A DNA stretch of 64,000 nucleotides from assembly GCF_000940805.1 (NCBI RefSeq), contig NZ_CP007142.1:1278593-1342592 (forward strand), written 5' to 3'. Every line of letters starts with the position of its first letter. Position 1 is the stretch's first letter. Position numbers and translations under genes: made by a program. Under the pieces are notes generated by a model. That model made no database searches. It was not told the DNA's origin and worked only from the letters and a program-made list of their open reading frames with translations. This document shows, piece by piece, positions 54,201 through 63,265 of the stretch. This DNA is from Gynuella sunshinyii YC6258. Lineage in GTDB: Bacteria > Pseudomonadota > Gammaproteobacteria > Pseudomonadales > Natronospirillaceae.

Positions 54201-56285
54201 TGGAACTCCGCGGTTACGGATACCGAGCGTTACTTTCAGCAAAGTTATGAACAAGGGCTCGCAATCGGTGACTGGTTTCATACCGGCTGTGCCACCGCTG
54301 CACATATGCAGAGTCTGTTTATGCGCGGTGTCAGACTGGATCGTATTCTCGAACGTTGCGAGACCCTGCAACCGACTTTGCAGAGAATCGGAGCGATGGA
54401 ACATGAGCATGTGCTGACCGGCATCCGCCAGGCAGTTCTCAATCTTCGTTTTCCATCACAACAGTTACCGCAGTTCGCAGTGGGTGAATTCGTTGAACAG
54501 GAATATCTGGCCCGGCTGGAGTCCTACGGTTCTCGTCATTTTGCGCATTTTTACTATGTGAACAAACTGTTCGTGCTGTATTTACTGGGTCATTATCAGG
54601 ATGCCCTGACGGTATTGCAGCGTAGCCGGACATTCTTGAAAGATTCCCGGGGCATGCTGCACTGTGCTGAACATTACTTTCTGGAGGCCATGCTGATCGC
54701 CAGACTGGCTGAACAGGAAAATGGTTTCCGGCGTCAGGCTTCGGTTATGCGTGTCAAGCAGATCGTCCGGCAGTTTTATCGCTGGTCGCAACAATGTCCG
54801 GAAAATTTTCTGGATCGCTATCAACTGATTAAAGCTGAACTCACCCGTTTACAAGGACATTCCCAGCAAGCAATTCAGCAATATCTGGAGGCGGCTCAGA
54901 CTGCGCAGTTTCAGGGACACCTGAATCTGCAGCTGATCAGTCATCTGCTGCTGGCGGCACAATATGTCCGGCTGGCGCAACCCAAAGCCGCGGAAAGTCA
55001 TGAAGCGGAAGTCTGGCAGCTGGGGAAAAAGTGGGGGTTGTTTGATCATGATGGCAGCAGTGTCAACAAGATATTGCCGCACCGCTCCATGAATATCGGC
55101 ACCGATACCCTGACCCGCTCAGCTGAGGCGCTTACCGGAGAACGGCGGTTGCCACAACTGCTTGAAACCCTGATGAACATTATTCTGGAAAATGTCACCG
55201 CCCAGCGCGCTATTCTGTTGTTGCAGTGTCATCAGGAATTGTCTGTGGAGGCACGGGTTTCGGTGGATACTGAGCAGCCTGAAGTCATGCTGAATGAGCC
55301 ATTATCGCAGTCGCGTGAATTACCCCTTACGGTTATTAATTATGTCAGCTCTACTTTGGAGCCCATTATCGTTGACGATGCCCGCCATTCTCCGTTGTTT
55401 ATCAAAGACCCATACATCCATGAGCATCAGGTGTTATCTGTTCTGTGTGCGCCGCTAATGTTACAGGGGCAGTTGAAGGGCATTATTTATCTGGAAAACA
55501 ATGCTGCCCCGTCGGTGTTTACCAGGGATCAAATGTCACTGCTGAATTATCTTGGCGGCCAGATCGCCATCTCCATTGAGAATGCCAGGGTCTATCAGAC
55601 GCTGGAGCAGCGGGTCGGTGAACGTACTCACGATATCGAGATCCAAAAACAGGAACTGCAGGCCCAATACGACATGATCCGGCTGCTGAACGTGCGTTTG
55701 ACCAGAGAAAATGAAGAACGCCGACAGGCCGAAGAGCAGCTGCGACAGGCAAATATCAAGCTGCAACAGCTGGCCCGAACCGACAGTCTGACGCAATTGG
55801 CTAACCGCCGGCATTTTAATGAGTTCCTGCAACAACAGTTTTTGTATTGTCGGCGGGAACACAAAACATTATCACTGCTGTTGTGTGATATTGACGAGTT
55901 CAAAGCGTATAACGATCACTATGGCCACCAGCAGGGTGACGAGTGTCTGAAAGCCGTGACCCACTGTCTTCAAATAGTGGTCAACCGGCCGGGTGACCTG
56001 GTCTGCCGCTATGGTGGTGAGGAATTTGCCGTGGTATTGCCGGATACCGGTCTGCAGGGAGCATTGCAAGTGGCAGACCGGATTCATCAGGCATTGGCGC
56101 AGGCTCAGCTGGAACATCGGGTGTCCTCGGTGGTGTCGTATGTGACCCTCAGTATCGGTGTGAGCTGTGGTCCCGGAGACAACCAGGAACAACTGATCCA
56201 ACTGGCTGACAAGGCTCTGTACCAGGCCAAGCACCAGGGGAAGAATTGTACCCATGCTGACCAAATGGAATTACAGCTGCCATGA
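51285..56285 (+). CDS. pseudokinase-AAA-GAF-diguanylate cyclase signalling protein
   Basis: 1666 residues from GTG 51285, which follows GGAG by six bases. Order: kinase-like domain (1-270), ATPase with P-loop (RGSSGIGKSSLVEALL), long helical TPR-like region, GAF (LSVLCAPLMLQGQLKGIIYL), coiled coil, GGDEF at the end. In the kinase the HRD loop reads HGNLNPSHIL and DFG reads LGFS, so both catalytic Asp residues are missing. The GGDEF is intact (RYGGEEFAVVLP) with RPGD five residues before, a c-di-GMP inhibition site. It is probably a large cytosolic sensor controlling c-di-GMP. Confidence 0.85.
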   Translation: MPAVEFNQVTLLHTTATSDLLSATDIHGRPLLLKRSRFEVPGVSHLDMLNNECALLELCCHPAVIQPYGVQLWQQQPVLVREFFVGQPLDELVATATLLPETFIDLALLMSEAIATVHHAGVIHGNLNPSHILVAEDLRNIRVLGFSQAFRIHSGWKNRPYPQGGDPLYQAPEFDRQHTVPMTESADIYALGAMFYLMLSGQSPYLSEAITRLRLNKMTTEPGDLLEMRQDLPDVVVAIIMKMMAKTPEQRYQNLASVVVDLQICREALKSGHSIPEFNIDRASFMTSLFASDHLYGRQEAISSLQDALHNCRGMPLSFALVRGSSGIGKSSLVEALLTRQGQQSFRCARVKFDQFRTNSPFERLFASLRELLRQLLVEPKEVRRRWSEKFSTILGAEVQILIDELPELARFIDQPAAPASLAPGDAKVRLHRLLTRFLQILCEPDCPLCLFLDDLQWSDSATLEWLDSARYELSSCLVIMTFRDTREHITPMLEGFLERLESDDARVLDLTLSPLATETIAEMFITQLSMYSQAAHDLARDIFSKTHGNPFFIIEYLKQAQENKMIWFDPVSFSWCYDRHRQSDIAISDNVVEFLSHRFEFLPSEVQMVLKTAACIGSRFEITILRSLLKTIAVETAISQAVEGGWLLQQLEQSRQIYMFSHDRMQQAAHSQLTQQQIQQIHLEIANYFFQLECRNQYLFECVNHYNTALGLVEQENLLLDIGELNLAATRQAKKNGDFPLALRYVRTAMELLLPHHADVVKKAELLRERAECEHLCNHREEALEYYRQALDSTWDQQHKTLLYELLIKFHTDAGDFETAYNTGRTALQELGQPIAAGFNPVLFMADFMRLKWRLRHYRPEQLLDLPEATNATAIAVIRLLSAMQKAAYQLRPQLCVALAVRQLELCLSYGNTREAVIGYMVFGVIFLCGVRADYRLGYEYGQLSLAMLKRFNNEMQSAEVSFVYGYFAHSWNSAVTDTERYFQQSYEQGLAIGDWFHTGCATAAHMQSLFMRGVRLDRILERCETLQPTLQRIGAMEHEHVLTGIRQAVLNLRFPSQQLPQFAVGEFVEQEYLARLESYGSRHFAHFYYVNKLFVLYLLGHYQDALTVLQRSRTFLKDSRGMLHCAEHYFLEAMLIARLAEQENGFRRQASVMRVKQIVRQFYRWSQQCPENFLDRYQLIKAELTRLQGHSQQAIQQYLEAAQTAQFQGHLNLQLISHLLLAAQYVRLAQPKAAESHEAEVWQLGKKWGLFDHDGSSVNKILPHRSMNIGTDTLTRSAEALTGERRLPQLLETLMNIILENVTAQRAILLLQCHQELSVEARVSVDTEQPEVMLNEPLSQSRELPLTVINYVSSTLEPIIVDDARHSPLFIKDPYIHEHQVLSVLCAPLMLQGQLKGIIYLENNAAPSVFTRDQMSLLNYLGGQIAISIENARVYQTLEQRVGERTHDIEIQKQELQAQYDMIRLLNVRLTRENEERRQAEEQLRQANIKLQQLARTDSLTQLANRRHFNEFLQQQFLYCRREHKTLSLLLCDIDEFKAYNDHYGHQQGDECLKAVTHCLQIVVNRPGDLVCRYGGEEFAVVLPDTGLQGALQVADRIHQALAQAQLEHRVSSVVSYVTLSIGVSCGPGDNQEQLIQLADKALYQAKHQGKNCTHADQMELQLP

Positions 56286-56318
56286 CCTTTCATCCCTTCG
56301 ACCACAAGGAGACTGCAG

Positions 56319-57731
56319 ATGTTCTGCAAACATTCGTTTTCAAAAATTACGCTGGCTTTTTTGGTACTGGCCGGCATGGCCCAGGCAGATACCAAAGTAA
56401 ATCCCTATGCCGTCAATGATGGCAATATTCCTTCACCATCAGAATATCAGGGGCCGCTGTTTCAATTGCACGTGAACTACCCGGAACAGCTGCCGCGAAA
56501 GATCAATATGCCCTGGCGTAAAGTACTGAATGGCCAGCCGTTGACCAAAGAAAATGCCTATCCGTTTGTGATGGCGCTGAAACAATTTGTGGATGATCCC
56601 ATGCGGACATTTGTCACCCGGCCGGAGGCATGGAACAAGAATGCTCAGAAAGGCTGGTATAGCATGTTATGGGCCGGAGAGAGTATCGCTGCCACTGGCT
56701 GGGAGGGCCGTGATGCCATTTATGGAACCTATACCGGCCAGATTCAGCCGGCCTCGGTGTATAAGGACTCAGGTCTGACCGTGGATGTCCGCAATCACGC
56801 CGCCATCTATTACAATCAGACCGCTGCTTATGCGCTGCACAAAGTTTGGCAGCAGTGTAATCCGGAGACTCGGATTTGTCCTCCCAGTCTTAGTGACGGT
56901 GAAGCACAGTTTCCGGAAGGTTCGGTCATTATCAAAGCCGCCGCCGCGACAGCCACACCTGAACAATGGCCGGTACTGCAAGGTGCGGCCAAGTGGCAGA
57001 TCTACCGCAAACCGTTCAATCTGCACGGCACTATCGAAAACGCCCGGCCGGTGGTCACTGATGTTCGGGTTGCGATTTTTGACATCATCGTCAAAGACAG
57101 TATTGCTGCACCAGAGACGGGCTGGGTGTTTTCCACCCTGGTATACGACCGCGATGCTGAGGGCAAGGATGCCTGGGATCGCATGGTGCCTCTGGGAGCC
57201 ATGTGGGGTAACGACCCCGATGTGAACTCCTTTCAACATCCAACCATGCCATTGCAGGAGACCTGGGTAAATCCTGAGGCACCGGCCTATTCGACGGTCA
57301 CCCTCGGTTATGGTGGCCGGTTGTCAGGACCGTTTGATATTGCGGTGAAAACCGATGTATATGTTGGTGAGAAACTGGTGCCGGAACTGCGTAGTTCAGC
57401 CTGCATGAGCTGTCACGGAACGGTTGCTTATTTTCCCGGTTACGATCAGATGCTGACATATTTCTATCCGGCCAAAAGACCAATTACTGAACCACTGCGC
57501 ATGTATGTCCCGGGTTCAGAAGGTTGGAACCGCTGGTTCCAGAATCGGCCGGGCGATGAAACCCAGTCGACAATAGCCGGTGCTATCGCGTTGGATTACA
57601 GCACCTTTCTGGAAATGGTGCTGATGAACTATGCTTCCCAGGATCAACTCGCACGTGGCGTGTTCGATGAGGAAGAATACGAGCAATATTGGGACGCATG
57701 GCGTATTCTGCAGTCCGAATTCAGACACTGA
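56319..57731 (+). CDS. periplasmic protein with CxxCH heme motif
   Basis: 470 residues with signal peptide (MFCKHSFSKITLAFLVLAGM, cleavage after AQA). One heme-binding motif SACMSCHGTVAYFPG lies near residue 362. Other segments: WYSMLWAGESIAATGWEGRD, ETGWVFSTLVYDRDAEGKDA. A single-heme c-type protein of the periplasm, with no recognised family. It starts 33 bases after the diguanylate cyclase gene and may be cotranscribed. A hairpin CCTGCCG / CGGCAGG follows at 57742-57763. Confidence 0.7.
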   Translation: MFCKHSFSKITLAFLVLAGMAQADTKVNPYAVNDGNIPSPSEYQGPLFQLHVNYPEQLPRKINMPWRKVLNGQPLTKENAYPFVMALKQFVDDPMRTFVTRPEAWNKNAQKGWYSMLWAGESIAATGWEGRDAIYGTYTGQIQPASVYKDSGLTVDVRNHAAIYYNQTAAYALHKVWQQCNPETRICPPSLSDGEAQFPEGSVIIKAAAATATPEQWPVLQGAAKWQIYRKPFNLHGTIENARPVVTDVRVAIFDIIVKDSIAAPETGWVFSTLVYDRDAEGKDAWDRMVPLGAMWGNDPDVNSFQHPTMPLQETWVNPEAPAYSTVTLGYGGRLSGPFDIAVKTDVYVGEKLVPELRSSACMSCHGTVAYFPGYDQMLTYFYPAKRPITEPLRMYVPGSEGWNRWFQNRPGDETQSTIAGAIALDYSTFLEMVLMNYASQDQLARGVFDEEEYEQYWDAWRILQSEFRH

Positions 57732-57770
57732 TACATACTACCCTGCCGGCACCTGTCGGCAGGCACTGCT

Positions 57771-57932
57771 TTAGAGAGCTTCTGAAAATGGTCTGTTTTC
57801 GTGCAGGACGTTGTCAGCTCCGTCCGAAGGCGGCACTCTCTAATCTTCATGTGCTCCAGTAAACTGCGGTTTTGCCAGCGGTGCTTCCCGGCCTGCATCA
57901 AAACTACTCCTATTTTTTAGAGGTCTCTTAGA
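57771..57932 (+). repeat. MITE-like repeat, copy 3
   Basis: About 162 bp, same orientation as copy 1; ends TTAGAGAGCTTCTGAAAA and, read back, CTAAGAGACCTCTAAAAA. Its right end, with AGAGGTCTCTT, stops 7 bp before the dbpA start codon. Confidence 0.75.
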
Positions 57933-57939
57933 TTTATAC

Positions 57940-59331
57940 ATGTCACAGTCATTTTCAGAATTACCGCTGTCACCAGCGATGCTCGACAACCTGAACGCCC
58001 TTGAATATCACCATATGACACCCGTTCAGGCGCAGGCGTTGCCGCTGATTCTGGCGGGGCGGGATGTGGTGGCCCAGGCCAAAACCGGCAGTGGTAAAAC
58101 CGCCGCGTTTGGCATCGGATTGCTGCACAAACTGGACGTCAGTCAATTTCAGGTTCAGGCACTGGTACTGTGCCCGACCCGCGAACTGGCCGACCAGGTC
58201 GCCAAAGAGGTTCGCAGACTCGGACGTTTCACCCATAACATAAAAGTATTGACCCTGTGTGGCGGCATGCCTTTGGGACCACAGATCGGCTCGCTGGAGC
58301 ATGGTGCTCATGTGATAGTTGGTACCCCGGGACGATTGATGGAGCATTTGCGCAAACAGACCCTGTCTCTGGCGAACCTGCAGACGTTGGTACTGGATGA
58401 AGCGGACCGTATGCTGGACATGGGATTCAGCGATGCCATTGCCGCCATTGTCAAAGAGTGCCCCTCTCAGCGTCAGACGCTGTTGTTTTCGGCAACCTAT
58501 CCCGAACAGATCGACACCATGGCCGGCCGTTATTTACAACAGCCGCAGCGGGTTGAGGTAGAGTCGGTCCACCATCATGAAGTAATTGCCCAGCACTTTT
58601 ATCCGATTGACGCGCGGGCTCAGGGATACCGGTTGATTGAACGTCTGCTCGCGACCCATACGCCGGAATCAACGGTTATTTTCTGCGCCACCCGGCAAGA
58701 ATGTCAGGAGCTGGCTGATCAGCTGGCAGACGATGGTTATTATGCGCTCGCCATTCATGGCGACATGCAGCAGCGCGAACGCGACCAGGTACTGTTGCGG
58801 TTTGCCAATCGTAGTTGCTCGTTATTGATTGCCACTGACGTGGCTGCCCGGGGGCTCGACTTCAAAGCCCTGGACCTGGTGATCAATTATGAACTCCCCA
58901 GGGATCCTGAGGTTTATATTCATCGGATGGGACGAACCGGCCGAGCCGGCGAGCAAGGGCTGACCATCAGTCTGGTGACTGAGCGGGATATGCACCGGTT
59001 GGAACGTATAGAACAACTCACCAGACAGCCCCCTGAATGGCATCATGAGGATGAACTGGCCCTGGCGGATCAGGGCGGTATGAAACCACCGATGGTGACC
59101 ATTGCCATCGATGGTGGGAAGAAAAATAAAATCCGTCCGGGAGATATCCTGGGAGCATTGACGGGAGATGCCGGTTTTGCGGCGGATTTGATCGGCAAAA
59201 TTGATATTTTTCCGTTTCATTCCTATGTGGCTGTGCAGCGTCAGCAGGGTAAGGCGATTCTGGCCCGGTTGCGGGATAGTACGATCAAAGGACGTAAACT
59301 GAAAGTCAGATTGCTGGACCGGCTAAAGTAA
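57940..59331 (+). CDS. dbpA: ATP-dependent RNA helicase DbpA
   Basis: 463 residues with all DEAD-box motifs: AQAKTGSGKTAAF, PTRELA, TPGRLMEH, DEADRMLDMGF, SATYP, ATDVAARGLD, HRMGRTGRAG. The C-terminal RNA-binding domain of DbpA follows (KKNKIRPGDILGALTGDAGF, IDIFPFHSYVAVQR). DbpA acts on hairpin 92 of 23S rRNA during assembly of the large subunit. The upstream sequence is the end of MITE copy 3. A hairpin terminator follows the gene. Confidence 0.95.
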   Translation: MSQSFSELPLSPAMLDNLNALEYHHMTPVQAQALPLILAGRDVVAQAKTGSGKTAAFGIGLLHKLDVSQFQVQALVLCPTRELADQVAKEVRRLGRFTHNIKVLTLCGGMPLGPQIGSLEHGAHVIVGTPGRLMEHLRKQTLSLANLQTLVLDEADRMLDMGFSDAIAAIVKECPSQRQTLLFSATYPEQIDTMAGRYLQQPQRVEVESVHHHEVIAQHFYPIDARAQGYRLIERLLATHTPESTVIFCATRQECQELADQLADDGYYALAIHGDMQQRERDQVLLRFANRSCSLLIATDVAARGLDFKALDLVINYELPRDPEVYIHRMGRTGRAGEQGLTISLVTERDMHRLERIEQLTRQPPEWHHEDELALADQGGMKPPMVTIAIDGGKKNKIRPGDILGALTGDAGFAADLIGKIDIFPFHSYVAVQRQQGKAILARLRDSTIKGRKLKVRLLDRLK

Positions 59332-59385
59332 TCGGTGACCGGACAAACTCGATACTGTTTTTTTTGCGCTGCTGCAAATAACAGC

Positions 59386-59416
59386 AGGCACCGGATTTTC
59401 ATCTCCGGTGCCTTTA
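59386..59416. terminator. terminator after dbpA
   Basis: AGGCACCGGA / TCCGGTGCCT stem with an 8-base loop and TTTAAA after it; serves both converging genes. Confidence 0.75.
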
Positions 59417-59435
59417 AATGGCAGCCAATATCGGT

Positions 59436-59684
59436 TTATTTGGGCGGTGGGTTAGGCGGTGTTTCGCTATTTTGTTGACCAGGTGGCGGACCGCTGGGTT
59501 TTGAATAACCTTTGGCGCTCATGCAGCTGTCCATGGCGTCCCGATCGCCGTCGGCACTGGCAGAGCATTCTTTGATGGCTGCTTCAATCTCTTCTCTGTC
59601 GGGCGAGGTGGATGTTCTGTCCGCCAGTGACATGCCGCTGGATAAAATCAGCGTCATGGCACCAATGACCGTTTTGGGTTTCAT
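59436..59684 (-). CDS. small secreted protein
   Basis: 82 residues with signal peptide MKPKTVIGAMTLILSSGMSLA. The mature part has two cysteines (AIKECSASADGD, MDSCMSAKGYSK) and a Pro-rich tail (GPPPGQQNSETPPNPPPK). A periplasmic or secreted peptide of unknown role. Converges with dbpA at the terminator. Confidence 0.6.
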   Translation of the reverse strand: MKPKTVIGAMTLILSSGMSLADRTSTSPDREEIEAAIKECSASADGDRDAMDSCMSAKGYSKPSGPPPGQQNSETPPNPPPK

Positions 59685-60161
59685 GATAGTCTCTCACACA
59701 AAAAAACACCTGACGAGTGTGCCTGTTCTGGCACATAAAAAAAGACCTCTTTACTTAAAAGCAGCAGTGATTTTCAGAGTTTTTAATAATATTGAGGAAC
59801 CATCGAGGCTGTCATTGCAAATGAGTTCCACTTTATGTTTCACGCAACTTATTATGCCGTGCCGGAACGTTTTTCGAGTGTCGGCGGGTGGCGACAAATC
59901 CTGAAAAAAACAAACTCATAGCGATGCTTTAAAGGTTTCGTTTATGCCGATTGGGCGAATAAGTTCCGTTGATCAAATAGGGCTCGCCTGTATTACAGCC
60001 ATAGGCCAGAGGGGGTATGGCGTGATATTTCTGCGACCTTACTTGATAAACCGCCGCAGGGCAGTGATTCATCTGTCCCTGTTCCAAGCCTGCAGCCTTC
60101 GCTTGTTTTCTCGGTCAACTCTCATATACTGGTCGTTTGTACAGTATTTAGTGTTTGTTCT
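59685..60161. other. non-coding stretch
   Basis: About 480 bases between the divergent small secreted gene and topB. ORFs here lack ribosome sites and coding character; promoters are not identified. Confidence 0.5.
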
Positions 60162-62120
60162 ATGCGTTTGATTATTGCGGAAAAACCCAGTCTCGGGCGG
60201 GCCATTGCTGCGGTTCTGCCCAGACCCCACAGTAAAGGCGAGGGATTCGTACGCGCCGCCAATGGCGATGTGGTGAGCTGGTGTATCGGTCATTTGCTGG
60301 AGCAGGCTGAGCCCGAAGCCTATAGCCCGGCTTATAAGCAGTGGAGTCTGGAAACCCTGCCGATTGTCCCTGAGCAGTGGCAACTGACGCCGAAGGCACA
60401 GACCCGGCAGCAGTTAAGTGTATTGCGCAAGCTGGTCAAAGAGGCCGACCAACTGGTCCATGCTGGAGATCCGGACCGCGAAGGTCAGTTACTGGTGGAT
60501 GAGGTGATTGCGTACCTGAAAGTACCCGCCGGCAAACGCAACAGTATGCTCAGACTGCTGATCAGCGATTTGAACCCGCAGGCGGTTTCCCGGGCATTGG
60601 CTCAGTTGAAACCCAATCAGGATTTTATGCCGTTATCTGTGTCTGCTCTGGCGCGCTCGCGGGCTGACTGGCTGTACGGGATCAATCTGACGCGTGCATG
60701 CACGGTCAAAGGACAGCAGGGAGGGTTGAAATCTGTCCTGTCGGTTGGTCGGGTACAGACTCCCGTACTGGGATTGGTAGTGCGCCGGGATGAAGAGATT
60801 GATGCATTTGTCAGTCGACCTTATTACGAAGTCCGGGCAGCTATTCATCTGACCCCGGCGGACCCTTTGTGTTTTTACGCCAAATGGCAGCCGAGTGAGG
60901 CCTGTAGCGCTCATCAGGATGAAGAAGGGCGAGTGCTGAATCCCAAACTGGCACACAATGTGGCGGCTCGTATTCTGCACCAGCCTGCATTGGTTGAGAC
61001 GGTGGAGCGTAAGCAGAAGCAGCAGGCTGCGCCATTACCCTATAATCTTTCAACGTTGCAGATTGATGCCGCCAAAGCGTTTGGCCTGACGGCCAAGCAG
61101 GTTCTGGATGGTTGTCAGAATCTGTATGAAAAATACCAGCTGATTACTTATCCCCGGTCGGACTGCCGTTATCTGCCTGATGAGCATTTTGATCGCCGGC
61201 AGCAGGTGGTCAAGGCTGTTGGTTGTCATGATCAGAATCTTGCCGGTGTCATCGCCGGTGCCGATCTGAACCTGCGCAGCAAAGCCTGGAATGACAGCAA
61301 GGTGGAAGCCCACCATGCCATTGTGCCCACGGAAAAAACATCGGCGGTGAATCAACTGAACACCGCCGAAAAACAACTCTATGGCATGATCGCGCGACAG
61401 TATCTGCTGCAGTTTTATCCGCCGTACAAGTATGCCGATACCCGGGTCAGTCTGATCATTGCCGGTGGCTGTTTCATTGCCACTGAACGGGAAACTATCC
61501 AACCGGGATGGAAGCAGGCGATGCCCCGCAGCTCTACTCCGTCGAAGCAGGACCAAGAGCCGGCCCGCAAGCTGCCTGCGCTGGAAAAGGGCCAGCAGCT
61601 GTGGAGTGGTGATCCGGTAGTCGATGAAAAACATACCCAGCCGCCACAGCATTTTACCGATGCCACGTTGCTCAGCGCCATGACCGGTATAAACCGCTTT
61701 GTCAAAAACCCCGATCTGAAAAAAGTGTTAAAAGACACTGATGGTCTTGGTACAGAAGCCACCCGGGCGGGGATTATCGAGCTGTTGTTTAAACGTGGTT
61801 TTTTGCGACGGGATGGTAAGAATATCCGGGCGACCGATCTGGGGCGGGCACTGGTCAACACCTTGCCCGAAAGTACAACCGTACCGGACATGACTGCTCA
61901 TTGGGAGAAACAGTTAAATGACATCAGCGAACGGAGTCTGAACTACGAACACTTCATGCAGCCGATGCTGAGTCAGTTACAACAATTGGTAACCCAGGCC
62001 TGCAATTTGAATGTTCAGGCATTTCAGGGCATCAAAACTGACAAGCCCGGTTTTCGGCGCAGTCGCCGCAAAACCACCCGGAAGCCGCGTGTCAGTAGCA
62101 GCCGAAAAAAAGCCTCATGA
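60162..62120 (+). CDS. topB: DNA topoisomerase III
   Basis: 652 residues. Toprim domain (MRLIIAEKPSLGRAIAAVLP, VHAGDPDREGQLLVDEVI), ALARSRADWLYGINLTRACT, SVGRVQTPVLGLVVRRDEEI, and the catalytic Tyr near residue 330 in LITYPRSDCRYLP. Type IA topoisomerase that decatenates single-strand-linked DNA at replication and recombination intermediates. The C-terminus is basic (RRSRRKTTRKPR) as in TopB. Confidence 0.95.
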   Translation: MRLIIAEKPSLGRAIAAVLPRPHSKGEGFVRAANGDVVSWCIGHLLEQAEPEAYSPAYKQWSLETLPIVPEQWQLTPKAQTRQQLSVLRKLVKEADQLVHAGDPDREGQLLVDEVIAYLKVPAGKRNSMLRLLISDLNPQAVSRALAQLKPNQDFMPLSVSALARSRADWLYGINLTRACTVKGQQGGLKSVLSVGRVQTPVLGLVVRRDEEIDAFVSRPYYEVRAAIHLTPADPLCFYAKWQPSEACSAHQDEEGRVLNPKLAHNVAARILHQPALVETVERKQKQQAAPLPYNLSTLQIDAAKAFGLTAKQVLDGCQNLYEKYQLITYPRSDCRYLPDEHFDRRQQVVKAVGCHDQNLAGVIAGADLNLRSKAWNDSKVEAHHAIVPTEKTSAVNQLNTAEKQLYGMIARQYLLQFYPPYKYADTRVSLIIAGGCFIATERETIQPGWKQAMPRSSTPSKQDQEPARKLPALEKGQQLWSGDPVVDEKHTQPPQHFTDATLLSAMTGINRFVKNPDLKKVLKDTDGLGTEATRAGIIELLFKRGFLRRDGKNIRATDLGRALVNTLPESTTVPDMTAHWEKQLNDISERSLNYEHFMQPMLSQLQQLVTQACNLNVQAFQGIKTDKPGFRRSRRKTTRKPRVSSSRKKAS

Positions 62121-62128
62121 CCTTGTGT

Positions 62129-62506
62129 TCACAATTGAGAGTCGATGGTATTTGTGGCCGTGACCTGATCTCTGCATTGTTTTTCAGCAGCAGCCAATTG
62201 TTTGCCCAGTAACAATAAACCTATCGCCATAGTCAGCAATGCAAGATAGTTAATACCTGCAACGACATAGTTGGAGATCAGTGAATAGTTGGCCAGTTGT
62301 ACGGCATTGAAATGACGTGCGACGACGACTTGCGGAATAAATTCCAAAGCGGTCAGCACCTTAATAAAAATACCGATGGCGATTAAGTTGGGTCCGCGTC
62401 TTTTGGTAAACACTGGCCATTGATGCACAGCATACATGGCCATGATCGCCGGCAGTAACAGGATCAGCACAAAAATGATAAAAAACAGGATGGCAAGTAC
62501 CGACAT
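62129..62506 (-). CDS. inner-membrane protein of unknown function
   Basis: 125 residues with three or four membrane helices (ILFFIIFVLILLLPAIMAMY, NLIAIGIFIKVLTALEFI, VAGINYLALLTMAIGLLLL). Lies 69 bp downstream of the tetR-type gene on the same strand and may be cotranscribed with it. No family recognised. Confidence 0.6.
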   Translation of the reverse strand: MSVLAILFFIIFVLILLLPAIMAMYAVHQWPVFTKRRGPNLIAIGIFIKVLTALEFIPQVVVARHFNAVQLANYSLISNYVVAGINYLALLTMAIGLLLLGKQLAAAEKQCRDQVTATNTIDSQL

Positions 62507-62575
62507 GGCAGATCCTTATGTGATGGTTTTCAATGTATTTTTTTTGATGCTTGCCGGGTGATGGCCGCATTGTCA

Positions 62576-63196
62576 TTAGCTTATTAAGGGGGATGTCAGT
62601 CCGGCCAAATACGTATCAATGGCGGCCATGCCGTCGCGGATCAAGTCGCAGTAATTAGGATCGGCCAGCCACGCATACACTATCCCCTGGGTAATGGAGA
62701 ACAAGGCCACTGCAACCTGATGAGGATCGATGTGGTCAGGAAGGTCGCCACAGTTTATGGCTTGTTCAAGGTCCTGTTTCATTTCCCGATATATTTCGTT
62801 GCGAAGGTTTCGATAGTGTTCATGTATGGTATCGTGGGCATCCACCATTTCGCATTTATGCATGGTGATGGTCTGGACATTCTGGGCGGAACGATCTTTG
62901 GCAATCAAGGTAAGGTAAGCAAGGCAGCAGACATGCAGTTTCTTAAGCATGGATGTTTCTGCACACTGTGATAATGTAAGTTGTTCCATGGGATAGAAAC
63001 AACGGTCAATCAACGCGGCAATCAGTGCCTGCTTATCACCGAAATAATGGTACAGAGCACCACGGGTGACTCCGGCAGCGAGTGCAATGTCATTTAATGT
63101 TGTGGCGCTGACGCCATGTCTGGAAAACTCATTCTCGGCGGCATCCAACAATGCCTGATAAGTTTCCTGCGCAGCCTCTTTGGTTTTTCGAGCCAT
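62576..63196 (-). CDS. acrR: TetR-family repressor, AcrR-like
   Basis: 206 residues. N-terminal HTH (FSRHGVSATTLNDIALAAGV, TRGALYHYFGDKQALIAALI) is the AcrR/TtgR type; the C-terminal ligand domain holds IAKDRSAQNVQTITMHKCEM. It is divergent from an acrA-like gene, the usual arrangement in which the repressor controls the efflux pump and is released by pump substrates. The symbol is used in the family sense. Confidence 0.8.
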   Translation of the reverse strand: MARKTKEAAQETYQALLDAAENEFSRHGVSATTLNDIALAAGVTRGALYHYFGDKQALIAALIDRCFYPMEQLTLSQCAETSMLKKLHVCCLAYLTLIAKDRSAQNVQTITMHKCEMVDAHDTIHEHYRNLRNEIYREMKQDLEQAINCGDLPDHIDPHQVAVALFSITQGIVYAWLADPNYCDLIRDGMAAIDTYLAGLTSPLIS

Positions 63197-63247
63197 GGAA
63201 TCAATCCCGGGGTTACTTTACGTATTCTATAAGAAGTATGATATTAA

Positions 63248-63265
63248 CATGCATTCATGTATGTA
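63248..63265. promoter_or_regulatory. putative operator of the TetR-type repressor
   Basis: ACATGCATTCATGTATGT, an imperfect palindrome 52 bp upstream of the repressor start, resembling the ACATACAT-type operators of AcrR. It lies between the divergent repressor and efflux genes; 63197-63559 holds no gene. Confidence 0.5.
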
